Below are positions 32,301 through 44,100 of a DNA stretch of 64,000 nucleotides, one piece after another. Below the pieces are notes generated by a model, which saw nothing but the letters and a program-made list of their open reading frames with translations, made no database searches and was not told the origin of the DNA. The translations under genes and the position numbers were made by a program. Position 1 is the stretch's first letter. Each line of letters opens with the position of its first letter. This DNA is from Haematococcus lacustris (lineage: Eukaryota > Chlorophyta > Chlorophyceae > Chlamydomonadales > Haematococcaceae), in the NCBI GenBank assembly GCA_030144725.1, contig JASKMD010000008.1:13720915-13784914 (forward strand), in the 5' to 3' direction.

Positions 32301-35024
32301 AGCCTAAAGCTGTTAGTTTTGATGAGGTGCCCTGTGGTTGTGGGGTCTGCCCACGAACGTGCCATCGATGTGGGGGCTGCAGTCATCAAGGGTGCGACCG
32401 AGGATGCTACAACTTGTTTGTAGTAGCTGAGTGAGATCACCCACAGGCCAACATGTTGTTCCTTGTTGAATAAGTTTTGTTGAGTAAGTTTTGTTGGTCT
32501 GAAAGGCTGTCCCTCTGAAAGTTTTGTTGATCTGAAAGGCTCCAAGCAGCTACCAGGGTGGCTGGCTGAGCGTGGGTCAGATTAGGGTGGGTGGTAGGTG
32601 GAGCCGGGCTAGGAGGTGGTGGTGATCGTCGTAGTGTAGTAGAACGCTGCCGCTGGCAGGTGGAGCATGCGCTCCGCTGCACCGCACTGTAAGCCGCTGC
32701 TGGTCCCACTAGGTCCGCTGCAGGTCTGGAGCTAACCAGCAGCTAAGGACGCGTCAGCAAATGCAACGGCTAACGGGTGGGCTGCTCACCTGCTGCCTCC
32801 GCGTCTGCTGCTTGGCCGCCAGCCACTGGGCGTAGACTACCTGCATAGTATGAGCGGGGCGCAGGCCAGGCAGAGCCTAGGCGTGGCCAGGGTGAGGAGG
32901 GAGCCGGCAGGCCAGGTGAGCCCCAGCCTCAGGACCTGACCCTGCATGCTGCGGCCCCTCCCTGACCACCCTCCTCCTTGTCGCACAGGTGGCAGAAGGG
33001 TTGGCCGAGGTGCAGTCCTGAGTGCAGGCAGCTTCAGTGTAGGGCGGCAGAGCCTAGTCGTCTCAGACCAGCACGACCCCCTCCACCACAGCCCTGTGAG
33101 TGATACCCAGCCCAGCAAAGCTGTATGGATGGCCGGAAAAGCTGGCTCCATGGAAGTGTATGGTGCCTGGCTCAGGGTCGCGCTTCATCTACCCACAGCT
33201 TGCTGGGTGCCTTAGGGTCCCCTTCCCAGGCCCGCCCTTAACCAGCCCAACTTCCCGTGCACCACCGCCACCACCACCCTCCCGGGTACCACCATCACCT
33301 GTGCCCACCCATGTACCATCACCATCGCCATGGTGCCTGCCCTGCTGCTGCTGGTGTTGCCTAGAGAGTTGCTGGGAATCGGTGAGAGGGGAGAGGCGGT
33401 GCCATCCTCAGGGGTGCCCCCCTCACCTGCGCCTTCTGCTGTGTCTGCAGCTCCCTGTCCAGGGCCTCCGCTACCACAGCAGCGCGTTTCTGCATCAGCG
33501 CAGCAGCAGGGGGCTGAAGGGCTGCAGGGGCTGCAGGGGGCTAGGAAGCTGCAGGGGCTGCAGGGGGCTGAGAAGCTGCAGGGGGCTGCAGGGGACCGGG
33601 GGCCTGCAGCCGCTGCAGGGGTGAGGGTTGCCTGAGGGGCCACAGCTGGTGAGGGGTCAGTCAAGGCTGGCGTGTTGGCCCACCCCCACCTGGTGTGACC
33701 TCATCTGAGACAGCTTCTGGTTTCTGGCATGGTGGGCCTTCCAGGAGTACATCTGCACAGTGTAGCGCCAGGCATGGTGGAAGTGGCATGCAGTCAAGGG
33801 CTGGGTCACACTAGGAGCTACACCAGGAGTGTGACAGTCCAGGGTATAAACGAGCCACAACAACAACACATATCAAGTCCGCATCATTGCATGGCGTCGG
33901 CCATAGCTTGCAGTCACACAGTGTGACTCTTGGATACAACTGCAATTGACAGTGGATGGATGTAACTCCCAGTCCACAGCACCCATGCGCCTGGCAATGT
34001 TGGGAGCCCAGGACAAGGGCAAAACAGTGACAAAGAAGAAGCTATGAGTGAGAATAAATCATATGAGTTGGCTGTTGGGGCTGTGTCCTGAGGCACGTCC
34101 ATGCTGACCCAGCATGGCCACTCCAGGAGGCGGCGTTAGCAGGTAAGTGGGGCAGTCAGCTAGACCCTGGCAGCGTGGTCAGGGGGTGCTGGAGGCTGAC
34201 ATGGCGCTATGGCAGCTAACCTCACAGCAGATGGCTCAGGGATCAATAGCCAGGAGCATGAGGTAGTCTCCATGCTATATATATGCATGCAGTCCATGCA
34301 CTCATGCAAGGAGCATTCATCCATGCAGCACACGCCTTCCTTGCCAGCACCTTCAAGGCAAGGGCAAGGCGGACACACCCACACCCTTAGCACCTGGGCA
34401 GGTGGGCAGGTGATGCTGCATTTGAGACCGCAACCTCCATTGAGTGGGGGAAGCGAAGAGGCTTTGGTGGAGCTGTGCTGGTGGCCTAGCTGGCTGACCA
34501 AGCCCCTGAGGCAAGGGGCACTGAGTTGCGATCACCCTCATAAGGCCGAAGAGAAACATCTGGTAGCTTGAGCGTGCTAGGCATCACAGCAGCCGCCTCA
34601 GCTCACGATGCTGTAAGGCACGCCACCGCACTTATCTCCCCAGCCAGGCAGGTTGGGGTGCAGTGCTGAAGGTTGGCAAAGTTCTGCAGTCAGCCACTGG
34701 AGCTGTAACCTGGCCCACTGGTCCACTGGTTCAACGGTTCAACCTGGCCCACTGGTTCAACGGTTTTCAGCAGGGCTAGAAGTGAGTGCATGACTGGCAG
34801 TCAAGTGTCAAGCAACTCACCACCCCTATGCCGGCCCGGTGCTGGTAGTCGACATCTGAGCTCAAGAAAGCGACATCCACATGGCCGGTTGGGTGTCGGG
34901 CAGGGACAGGGGGCTGGGGGCTTCCTTCCTCAGGGGTGTCGGGCGCTCCGCTGCACTCGCTATAATCGCTGTACTCGTCCTCTGCCACTTCTGCCACGGC
35001 CTCCAAAACATGTCCGCGCTCCAT
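29395..35024 (-). CDS. Small coiled-coil protein of unknown function, five exons
   Basis: Exons 34821-35024, 33690-33752, 33427-33489, 32790-32840 and 29395-29634, each with GT-AG borders and all breaking between codons. They give about 206 aa from an ATG at 35024. The first exon is acidic (VAEVAEDEYSDYSECSGAPD). The short exons encode helical, charged segments (MYSWKAHHARNQKLSQMRSHQ across a 63-bp exon; KRAAVVAEALDRELQ; VVYAQWLAAKQQTRRQQ). The last exon has LEEQLTREAKWRQL and ends AIMNVGSLV. The Trp-centred helices are loosely like Sfi1/centrin-binding repeats, but I cannot assign a family. The last intron (29635-32789) is 3.2 kb and holds the AGGTC arrays. Additional small exons may have been missed. 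Confidence 0.5.
30179..30236. repeat. Interstitial telomere-like repeats
   Basis: GGGTTAGGGTTAGGG at about 30183 and the opposite orientation (CCCGAACCCTAACC) at about 30223. A further CCCTAACCCTAACC lies at 30680-30695. They sit inside the large intron of the coiled-coil gene, next to the AGGTC array. Confidence 0.6.
30766..31540. repeat. 12-bp tandem array (AGGTCAGGTCAC)n
   Basis: About 64 units of a 12-bp repeat built from two AGGTC pentamers plus AC. There is one local slip at 31003-31020, where extra pentamers occur. It lies in the last intron of the coiled-coil gene and has no stops in any forward frame. Confidence 0.95.
31541..32195. repeat. Pentanucleotide array (AGGTC)n and AAAGGTC-interrupted tail
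   Basis: Pure AGGTC pentamers to about 32068, then units separated by AAA (AAAGGTCAGGTC) to 32195. It is continuous with the 12-bp array, showing three successive expansion regimes of the same core. A four-copy AGGTC run also occurs at 62429-62448 in the Fanzor copy there. Confidence 0.95.
32205..32490 (-). repeat. Dispersed repeat family R1, copy 2 (inverted)
   Basis: Reverse complement of the 13137-13410 copy, including the hairpin end (AGCCCTGGAG... near 32220) and the AACATGTTGTTCCTTGTTGA part near 32450. It starts immediately after the AGGTC array. Confidence 0.75.
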
Positions 35025-35328
35025 CGATGGGAACTGATTCCGACCAAACCCCCCGAGCTTGTGCTACATTACATCATTCTATTCGTCGTATTCATCAACA
35101 ACCTCGGAACCCCACAGCCCTCATGCTACACCAAAATCAAGCATGAGTTGGAATCGAACCGGGCTGCGAGCTCATCATTGTAAAGGCTACTGACAGTGTG
35201 CCTAATGCCCACTTCAGCTCAGCCTTCTGGTGTGTGTGCCTGTGCCAGTGCCTGTGCCTGCGCCACACACATCCCCTTTGTGAGGGTTCATTGTTTTTTT
35301 TGTGGGGATTGTCTTGAGCTGTAGCTGG

Positions 35329-37362
35329 CTATTGCTGCAGCTTGCGCTGCCACTTGAGCAACAGGGGCTTGTCGGCTATCTCCACCCACTCCTGGCCTGG
35401 CTGGCCTGGCTTTGGCATGGCTGGGCGGTTAGTCCAGTAGCACAGCTCAGTGGGGCGTGGCCCTGGGCCGACTGCACAGCGGTGGATGTTCAGCGCGGCT
35501 GACACGTCCCGGTCATAGAACCTGCACATGGGTTTGGAAGATGCATGACGTCAATTCATGTGTCATGTCATGTGGGATGTGCTCATGTCATGCACTTTTG
35601 TAGCGTCAGGCCAGTGCTTACCTGGTGATGTTGTTGATGCTTGTTAAGCACATCAGGCCCCGGACTTGGGATCGCTTTGCCATGCTTTTCACTGGCCGCA
35701 GCCACCTGCATGGACACATGGGGCAATGCACATTTGTAAGATGTCTCATCTTGACCCTACCTAGTCACTTTGACTCCACCACCGCCCAACACTGCCAACA
35801 ACCCCCTATCCTCAACCCCCTCACCTGAAGGACTCAGGCGGCGTGTCAAGGAGGGTCTCACTTGGGGTGTTGTCGGCTGAGCTGACCCGGTTGGTGCGGA
35901 ACTCATCCACCAGCACCACACGCTCTGGCCTGAACTGCTTCACTGCCTCCTTCTGCATCTGGCTGACAGGGACACCCCTGCAGCCAATGGTGCCGCTGCC
36001 ATTGAAGCCAGCTGCCCCATAGGCCAGGGCCAGGATGCGGTCCGGCCACAGCTTCTGTGCCTGCTTCTTGACCTGCATCCACACATGGTACAGCACACAG
36101 TGGCACACATGTGTCAGGTCAGGTATAGCAGCAGCAACAGAGGCAACAACAGCAGCAGCTGGCCAGGTGAGCTGACTTTGGTTGGCTGCTGCCTAGCTGG
36201 TGGGTTAGGGTTATTGGGCCTTACCTTGGCCCAGAACGAAGCCACCACGCGCATCTTGCCACAGTACAGCCTGAACCTGGCGTTGGCCCAGCGCTTCTTC
36301 GAGACCTCGGCCCACATGGCGTCGTACGTCTCCAGGACGGTGTCGGCGAACCGCCGGTACGAGGCCAGCGAGCTGGGCTTGCTGCTGACCTTTGACAGGG
36401 CTGTGAGCTGCGTCTTCACCGTGGCCAGCCAGATCTTGGTCGCCTGGGTCTGCCGTGTGATGCCGCTGTCGCGGTAGTACTGCCCGGCGGTTAGCGTCCA
36501 GTGCCGTACGGACACCACTGAGCCGTCGGCGCTGCGCTCCTCGTGCGCCACCGTGGCCATATTCGTCTTGCCCGGGTCCACGCCCAGCCACTCCGCGTGG
36601 AGGTGGGCCAGCGGGTTGACTGCTCCCATGCCCTTGGCCATCCGCGGCAGCTTTGCGGGTGGCGCTGCAGGCTTGGGCCGCAGGAACATCACGCTGATGG
36701 CGACTCCATCGGTGTCCACGGTCTGTGCGAATCTGTGCTTGGGGCTGGCGAGCTTCTGGCGGCGAGGGTTAGGCAACAATGCATCCCACCGGCTGGCAAC
36801 CTGCAGCCACCATAGACACAACCAAGGCACCTTGTGTAGGCAGCCGACTGAAGGTTCACAAGGCAGCTGACTGAAGGCTTACAAGGCAACTGACAGCACA
36901 CAAGGCAGCTACCTGAGCACCATAGGCTGGTACCTTACTGCAAGGAGCACTCACCTTGCTGTTTTCAGGCCCTTCAATGTAGTGGCCTGGGTTCGCTGGG
37001 TCAGGTAGGGCACCGTTCCTGAACTTGTCCAAGGAGGTGACCCCTGCCTCCGTCAGCACCCCCAGCATGCCGGCGTCACTCATCAAGCCGTAGAGGACGT
37101 TGGTGTCAATGAAGATGTGCCGAGCCTGGCACTTGCTGGTGGGGGTGAGGGCATAGGGAGTGGGGGGGCGGGGGGGCCTCGTCACCAGGTTGGTGGGCTG
37201 AGACTGCTCCCAAGGCACCATATCAAGCTGCCAGGCTGCCATGGCTGCCTCCATCTCTCTGGTGGTGTGCACCGCATGGCGCAGCAGCCGGCCACGGTTT
37301 GCTGGATCCTCCACCCAGTCGTGATCCACCTTCTCCCCCTCCCCCAGCCCCAGCAGGCCCTG
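35329..37362 (-). CDS. Fanzor-type RNA-guided nuclease (eukaryotic TnpB homologue), near complete
   Basis: Fanzor proteins are RNA-guided DNA endonucleases, often carried by transposons and related to TnpB. Five minus-strand exons join in phase: 36955-37362, 36225-36800, 35825-36072, 35622-35705 and 35329-35521, about 502 aa. Landmarks: HIFIDTNVLYGLMSDAG in the first exon; RuvC-I GVDPGKTNMATVAHE (catalytic Asp); LALAYGAAGFNGSG; VVLVDEFRTNRVSSAD (the Glu may serve as the relocated acidic residue described for Fanzor; inference); VRGLMCLTS; and RuvC-III RFYDRDVSAALNIHRC (Asp). The paired Cys knuckles of the TnpB zinc ribbon are mostly missing. The N-terminus is uncertain: the first exon opens at an acceptor (37363) and no convincing upstream start exon was found, so the gene may be truncated. 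No stops or frameshifts were seen. Confidence 0.82.
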
Positions 37363-38133
37363 CTGCAACACACACATGTACACACATACATTTTATCAAG
37401 TATCCATCAACAAGCTCGCCGGAACCCGGTTGTGCATCAATTGTGACTAGTCTAGTGTGTGGGCGACAGGGTTTGGCACTCGTCGGATGCTGCAGCAACG
37501 ACTCCAACAAGCTGTCTTTCTTGCTCGTTCCATGCATTGGCACGCCCTAGTCATTGATGGGCACACCTTAATTAGATAGCTAGTCTGCCCATACTGGCGA
37601 TGAAGCAAATCATCAGATGACAGCTGTAATACACGTGTGTACGCTAGAGATAGGTCATTATAGCCACATGGTACGAACAATGACAGTTCAAACCTTGCCC
37701 AGTAACAGCTGTGGTAGTTGTACTAAGACAGCCCATTCCACAGCAACAGATGGCAATCAATTGACGCAGAAAAGGGGTGAGGCGTTCAAATTCATACAAG
37801 GTTCCCCGGTGTATTACCAAGCTGCGTCAGTGTCTGTGTGATGCATTCCCCTACGCCTTGCGCTGATGGAAGCCAGCTTAAATAACGGTGCTCGGCCCAC
37901 ACTTGGGACCGCGGCAAAGGGAACAGGCGAGAGCAAGCAGCCATCGTGTTTCCTCATCCAGCCTTCATTTCGCATGTCACATGTCCTGTCCATGGCACCC
38001 CTGTGCAGGCCCCTGCTTTCGACACGCTGCCAATGTGTGCTTCAGTCGGCCTTACATCTTGGATGTTAGGCAGTTCCCACCACACCATATCAGCTGACAT
38101 GCATAGCTCATGGAATGTGCGTCAAGCCTGAGC
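37363..38133. other. Intergenic region between Fanzor and the C2HC zinc-finger gene
   Basis: Head-to-head spacer, which should contain the promoter of the zinc-finger gene and any missing first exon of the Fanzor gene. No supported exon. Confidence 0.4.
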
Positions 38134-41100
38134 ATGTCATTCCGAGAGAGGGATTATGCGTCCCAGCAGGACCCTTACAGCTCCCCTTACGCCATGCGGC
38201 GCTCAGCTGAGGCAGGCTCAGTGGGTCGACTGGGCTCCATGGTAGCACGGTCCATGACTCAGGCAAATGAGCTGACACGCAGCAGCCCGACCGGCCTGTT
38301 CGGCAAAGCCCCAAGTAAGCTGGCTGCAGCACTGCCTCGCATGGCAGACCTGTAGTGTCCAGCAGGCCTGTGACCCCCTAGCCTAAGCTTAGCTGCTGTG
38401 GGACTCCAGACGGACCCTTGTTCCAGGCAAACCCCATCAGGCTGCTGACTGTCCTTCAAGGCCCTGCCCCGGCCTGCCCTGCCCTGCCACTGCCTGGGTC
38501 TGGCCCACCTCATGCCTGATCACCACGATCAACAACACAGACCCCACAGGGCAGCTGCCCAGCTGGCATGCACCTGAGCCAGCCTCCTCATCCTTAGCCC
38601 AGGCAGCCATGGTGCAATCGTGGCCCCCTGCCCTGCCCTTCACCTTATCCCGGCCCCTGCCCCTGGCCCCGTCCCCTGGCCCCTACCCCTTACCCTGGGC
38701 CGCTCCCCTGCCGCCCTGCCCTGGTGTGCTCCCCCCAGCCTGCCCCTGGCCCCGCCCCCTGCCCTGGTTCCAGGCAGGCCCAGCACCGCCAGCCAAGGAG
38801 CACCCAGGTCGCCCGGGCTGGACAAGAGCATGCTGCCGGGTCACAGCCAGACCTCCCTGAGTCAGAAGCTGGAGGCCACACGCGCTGCCTTCCGCCAGTC
38901 GCAGGGCGGCAGGCCAATCAACTCCCAAGGGGGGCCTCGGGGCGCAGGCCCGGCTGCTGGGCCAGGGGGAGGGGGCGCCAGTGGCGGCCCTGGCCGGGGG
39001 GGCTATGGCAGCAGCGGGGGCAGTGGGGGAGGGGGAGGAGGGGGAGGGGGAGGGGGAGGCGGCCTGATGTCCAAGCCCCGGGCCTACATGTGCTACCTGG
39101 TGAGTGCTGCCCCCTGGTGAGCACAGCGCCCTGCACTGGCCCTCCTACAGGTCAGGGGGTCTACAACGCAGCGCACCACCACCTGCAACAAGGTGGTGTG
39201 GCCACTGCACTGCCCCCCTGCCCAGACCGGAGGAAGGGTAGCAAGGGCATGCCCCGAGGCTACTCTCCTCCCTTTATGCACGTCCGACGGCAAGCGCGGT
39301 GTCTTACTTCCTTTCTTTCCCCCCTGCTCAGGCCCGCACAGGCTGCACATCATGTGCTGACCCCCACTGTGCTGTCCAAGCGCCTGCGTTTGCCAGTTTA
39401 CCAGCCCACCTCCAGCACCTTAGCCCTCAACTCGACTAAGCTCATACCAGTTCACACCGGCTCATACCTGCTCATACCCGCGTGTCACTCACTCTCGCAC
39501 CTCCAAAGGGCACCTCCAAAGGGCACCTCCAAAGGGCACCTCCAAAGGGCACCTCCAAAGGGCACCTCCTAAGGGCACCTCCTAAGGGCACCTAAGGTTC
39601 AGACAGTCCACCTCCAGCGCCGGTCCTTCAGGGCCACTGCCCCACCGTCACACCCCTCACTCCCACCCCTCACCCTCACCCCTCACCCCACCCTGTGCTG
39701 ACCCCTGGCTGTGACACTCGCTGCACTGCAGTGCGGTCAGCAGTACGGCAGCCAGTCCCTGGTCATCCACATCGGCAACTGCCAGAAGAAGTGGGTGATG
39801 GTGGAGGAGGCCAAGCCCAACAAGCGGGACCGCAGGCCACTGCCCCCTCCACCACCGGAGTTTGACACCCTGGACGCCCTGCCCACTGACACCCAGGTCA
39901 GGGCCACGCCTGACTGCAGCCACTGGACCCCCCTGCCTGCTGCTGCCCTGGCGGTGGCGGCAGGGCAGAGGGTGCTAGCGGGGCCGCTGCTCACCTTTAG
40001 TTATTCACTAATCATAATTTATTCACTTCCGATATCTTCCCATATCATATACCTGGCCTCAGCACAGCTTGCCTGCCCTGCCCTGCCCTAGGTTCACCCG
40101 CCCTGCCCTGCCCTGCCCTAACCTCACCCGCCCTGCCCTGCCCTGCCTTGCCCTCCCCCATCTCCATGTGCCGCTCTACCCTGCCCCGCTCCTGCCAGGG
40201 CATTGATGAGTTCAACCAGCGCATGACCATGTACTGGGACAAGTGCAGCCTCATGGGATGCCCCATCTGCGGCCGCACCTTCAGGTACGCCAACCTAGCC
40301 CTGGCCCTTACCCTATGCCAACCTAACCCTGTCTAAACAGGCACCAGGCTGCCCACAGCATGGTCAGGGTGGCCGCCAGCCCCAGGGGGTTTGCTATCTG
40401 GGACTGTAGAGCCTGCACAGGTCAAGGTTGCATTTGCACATGCACTGTGTCTACTGCATTCTTTGCTTGCATCTTGAACCTTGGTGCGCTTGTTTGCATC
40501 TTGATTAGAGCAGTGTCACACTCACACCGCTGCAGCGTGACCCACACTGTTCCTGAGGTTGCGGAGGCCCCTGACCTGGTGCCTTGACCCCCTCAGGGCC
40601 GACTAGCCAGTTTGGCATGACTGACATGCACGAATGTAAGCTGACGACAGCTAACAATATGGCACACTCTATGGTGCCACAGCAGGCTGCTGCTGCTGCT
40701 GCTGCTGCTCTTCTCCCAGGCCTGATGCGTATGAGAAGCACAGCAAGGTTTGCACCCCAGACAACCCAGGCGGCCCCCTGGGCATGCCCAAGGGCCCGGC
40801 AGCTGCTGCCCGCCTGGCCGCAGCAAAGGCCAAGGCAGGTGGCCCGGGCTCAGGGGGTATGTCCAAGGCTGGCAGCAGCGGCGGCGGCGGTGGTGGTGGT
40901 GGCGGTGGCGGTGGCGGGAACTACAACGCCCGGCCCCGGGCCTTCATGTGCTACCTGGTGCGGGGAAGGCCTGATGGGGTGCAGGGCGGTGGGGTCTGGG
41001 TTGGTTGGGAGGAAATGAAGGGGTCCGGGGCGTCTGTCACATAGGGATGTGGGTGCACGTCCGCGCTATGGCTCAAGTCTGGGGCATGCCAGGGCAGTAG

Positions 41101-44100
41101 AGGTGCAGGGCGGTGGGGAGGCCTAAGGGGGTGGGGGTGGGTTCGGGCACATGGGGTGTGTCACCTGCATTGTCTCCCCCTATGACCTGTCTGGTGATTC
41201 AGCCATGGCCTGAGCCCTACCCCGGCTGTGCAAGAGCAGCCTGCCCCGGCTTCTGTGACCCCGTGGCCCCTGGCCTGTGTCTGGTGATGCAGCCACAGCC
41301 AGTGATGCAGCCCGAGTAGTATGGCCTGAGCCAGCCAGTTGGCCTGCCTCTGCTGTGCCCCTTGCAGTGCGGGCAGCAGTACATGAGCTCATCCCTGCTC
41401 ATCCACATCCCACAGTGCTACGAGAAGTGGCTCAAGGTGGGCAGTGGCAGCACAGGGCCAGCACTGGCACCAACCTGCACACACAACACAAGACAGGAGA
41501 GTATGTCACGGCCGCATCCAGCCCCAGCCCCACAGCCCACAGCCACTGGGCTTGGCTGAGTACACGAGCAGGTGCGACCATGGGAGGTGTGACTGTGAGA
41601 GGTGTGACCGTGTGAGATATCACCACATGAGGTGTGGCCATGTGGGGTGTGACCTTGGGGTGTGTGACTATGTGGGGTGTGGCAAGGTGGCAGTGTGACG
41701 GGTGGAGGCTGTGAGGCTGGCTGCAGGTGGAGAGTGTGAAGGGGCCGCGGGAGAGACGTGAGCCGCCCCCACCGCCCCCTGAGCTGGACCAACCGCTGCC
41801 AACTACCCCGGACGGCATCGACGCCTTCAACGCTGTCATGTCTGGCATCTTCAACGGTGCCTCCCTCATGAAGTGCAACAACTGCGGGCGCACCATGAGG
41901 TGAGGGGCGGAGGTGACCAGGAGGGTCACACAAGGTCACACAAGGAGGGCACGCAAGGTGCATGGGTGGCAGTGGTGCTGGGCATTGGGAAACGGCGTGA
42001 TGGTCCCATGGATGGTGTTCACCATCATCACCATCGCAATTACATGACACTCGCACCTGATGCCCTCGGCATTGGATGGGAGGATGTGCAGCGCTGCTGG
42101 CTGCTGCCTGGTCGCAACACACAGGCCGGATGCGCTGGGGAAGCACCAGAAGCTGTGCACGCCTGACAACCCCATGAAGGCAGCAGGAGCGGGGGGGGCT
42201 GGCCTGGGGGGCGGGGGGGGAGGCGGGCCGGCAGGCATCAGGGGAGCAGCAGGGGGGGGGCTAGGGGCAGGGCCTGCGTCTGGGTCAGGCATGGACGAGT
42301 ATGAAGACGGGGAGGAACAGGAGCTGGAGGAGTGCACTCACTGCGGGCGCAGGATGAGGTGCGGTGGCAGGGGCCTGGGCAGCTGCGGCTGCCTGCCCTC
42401 TGCCCCATATCTATGAGCTGGGGGGGCCTGACGGGTGCAAGCTGCCTACCTGCATGCCTGCCTGGGGTGTGGGCTGCTGCCTGTAAGCAGCAGGAATGGA
42501 CTCTCTCAACTGATCTGGGAGAGTGGGTGGGTTGAAACATTTGCCGTTTGACAATTGCCGCATGTGACATTGGGGTTCGGGTGGATGGGATTAGGTGTGC
42601 AGGGGGCCCATCAACTGCCTTTGCCACAGGCACTGACTGCCAGCTTGCCTACTTGTGTTGAGGCTCACCTCTGCCTCTCACTTCAGTCCGGCTTCGGCTC
42701 GAGTAAGCGCCTTGTCTTGCCTTGCCGCAGGCCTGATGCTCTGGCCAAGCACAGCCGGGTGTGCACTGCGGCCAAGCCCATGCGGCCCTTGCGTAGCGCA
42801 GCCCCCGCCCCTCCTTCTCCCGTCCCGCAACCGCCGTCACCCGGCGCCCCGCACCCCCCGCCAGGGCCACGGGCGTCGCCGCGCCCTGCGTCCCGGCCCA
42901 CCTCCGCCGTGGCTGCCCATCACGATGCCGCGATTCCGCCGTCCAGGTCCGGATCGCAGCTGGACGCGGCGGCCCCCGGCTCGCCTCACCCGCAGCCGCA
43001 GCCACCCTCGGCGCCGCGGTCGCGGCTGGGTCCCGCAAGGCGACCCCTCGGCAGTGGTTCAGCAGGGGCCTCGCCGGCATCCTCCCCCTATGACCAGGTG
43101 CCCTGGACCTGAAAGCAGGCTAAGCTAGTCAGGTTCAGCCAGACCAGCAATACAGTGGTCACACCCTCAGCCCTCAGCCTTCCCTACCAGTAGTGTAGCT
43201 CGTCTTGCTGGCCCTTTGCTCTCCTCACACTCCTTAGGGTTTGGGGTCACAAGCCCAAACCCACCATCGGATGTGCACATCAGGGATGCAGCTCTCACAT
43301 GCATTCTCTTGAATACTTGCAAGGTGCCACATGCAATTGGCCCAGCTCACATCCCCTGTGAGTTCTGCGCACACACAGCTGCCTACCTGACCTCCTCGGT
43401 TCCTGTGCCCCCTGGCTAGCAGGTAGGAGGTGATGAGGTAGAGCAGCAGGAGGCGGAGGCAGCAGGCCCCAAAGCACCTCGGGGCGCCTACCACCTGCCC
43501 GACAGCCTGCCTGCACAAGATGCTGGCATGGACGATGTGAGTAACCGGCCACAGGGTCAGCATGCCAGCCGTGCTTCTGTCTGGCGGCCTGCTGCCCACC
43601 CTGCACCTCATAGCCAGGTTGTATAGACCTCTTAACGTGCATGCTGACATGGAGGGGGTCACTAGTTTTCACGCACAAGTTGCCAGCGGATGGTTCCAAG
43701 CCGCCGTCCCAGGCTGGCAGTTAAACTCGACACGTGAATATCAAAATATAGGTAATATATGTGTACACTCAACCTTGCATCTCCTGGCATGACCCCCTCG
43801 TGTGCCTGAGGCCGTTGGGAGGAAACTGTCTGAGCCATACCTGGGTTCAACTCCTGACGACTCACCCTCTCCCTACGATTGCAGACAAGGTGCAGCCCTG
43901 CTGGAGGCAACAGCTGTCCTCACCTCCACCCTGCACCCCATGACTCGTGCCAGGCACCTGCTCAGCTCCTTCCTCTGTTTCTGCCCATGCCACCACCTTC
44001 ACCTGTACCCCATGCCCGACACCCTGTCCACAGTTCTGATCCCGCCCCGGCAATAGCCCCTGGGCCTGCACCTGCACCCACACCCGCCCCTCACCCCTTT

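Noticed and set aside
35140..35230. tRNA gene suggested by GGTTCGATTCC (minus strand)
   Set aside because: It looks like a B box, but the T stem does not pair and no cloverleaf can be drawn. The same holds for GGTTCAAATC near 57660.
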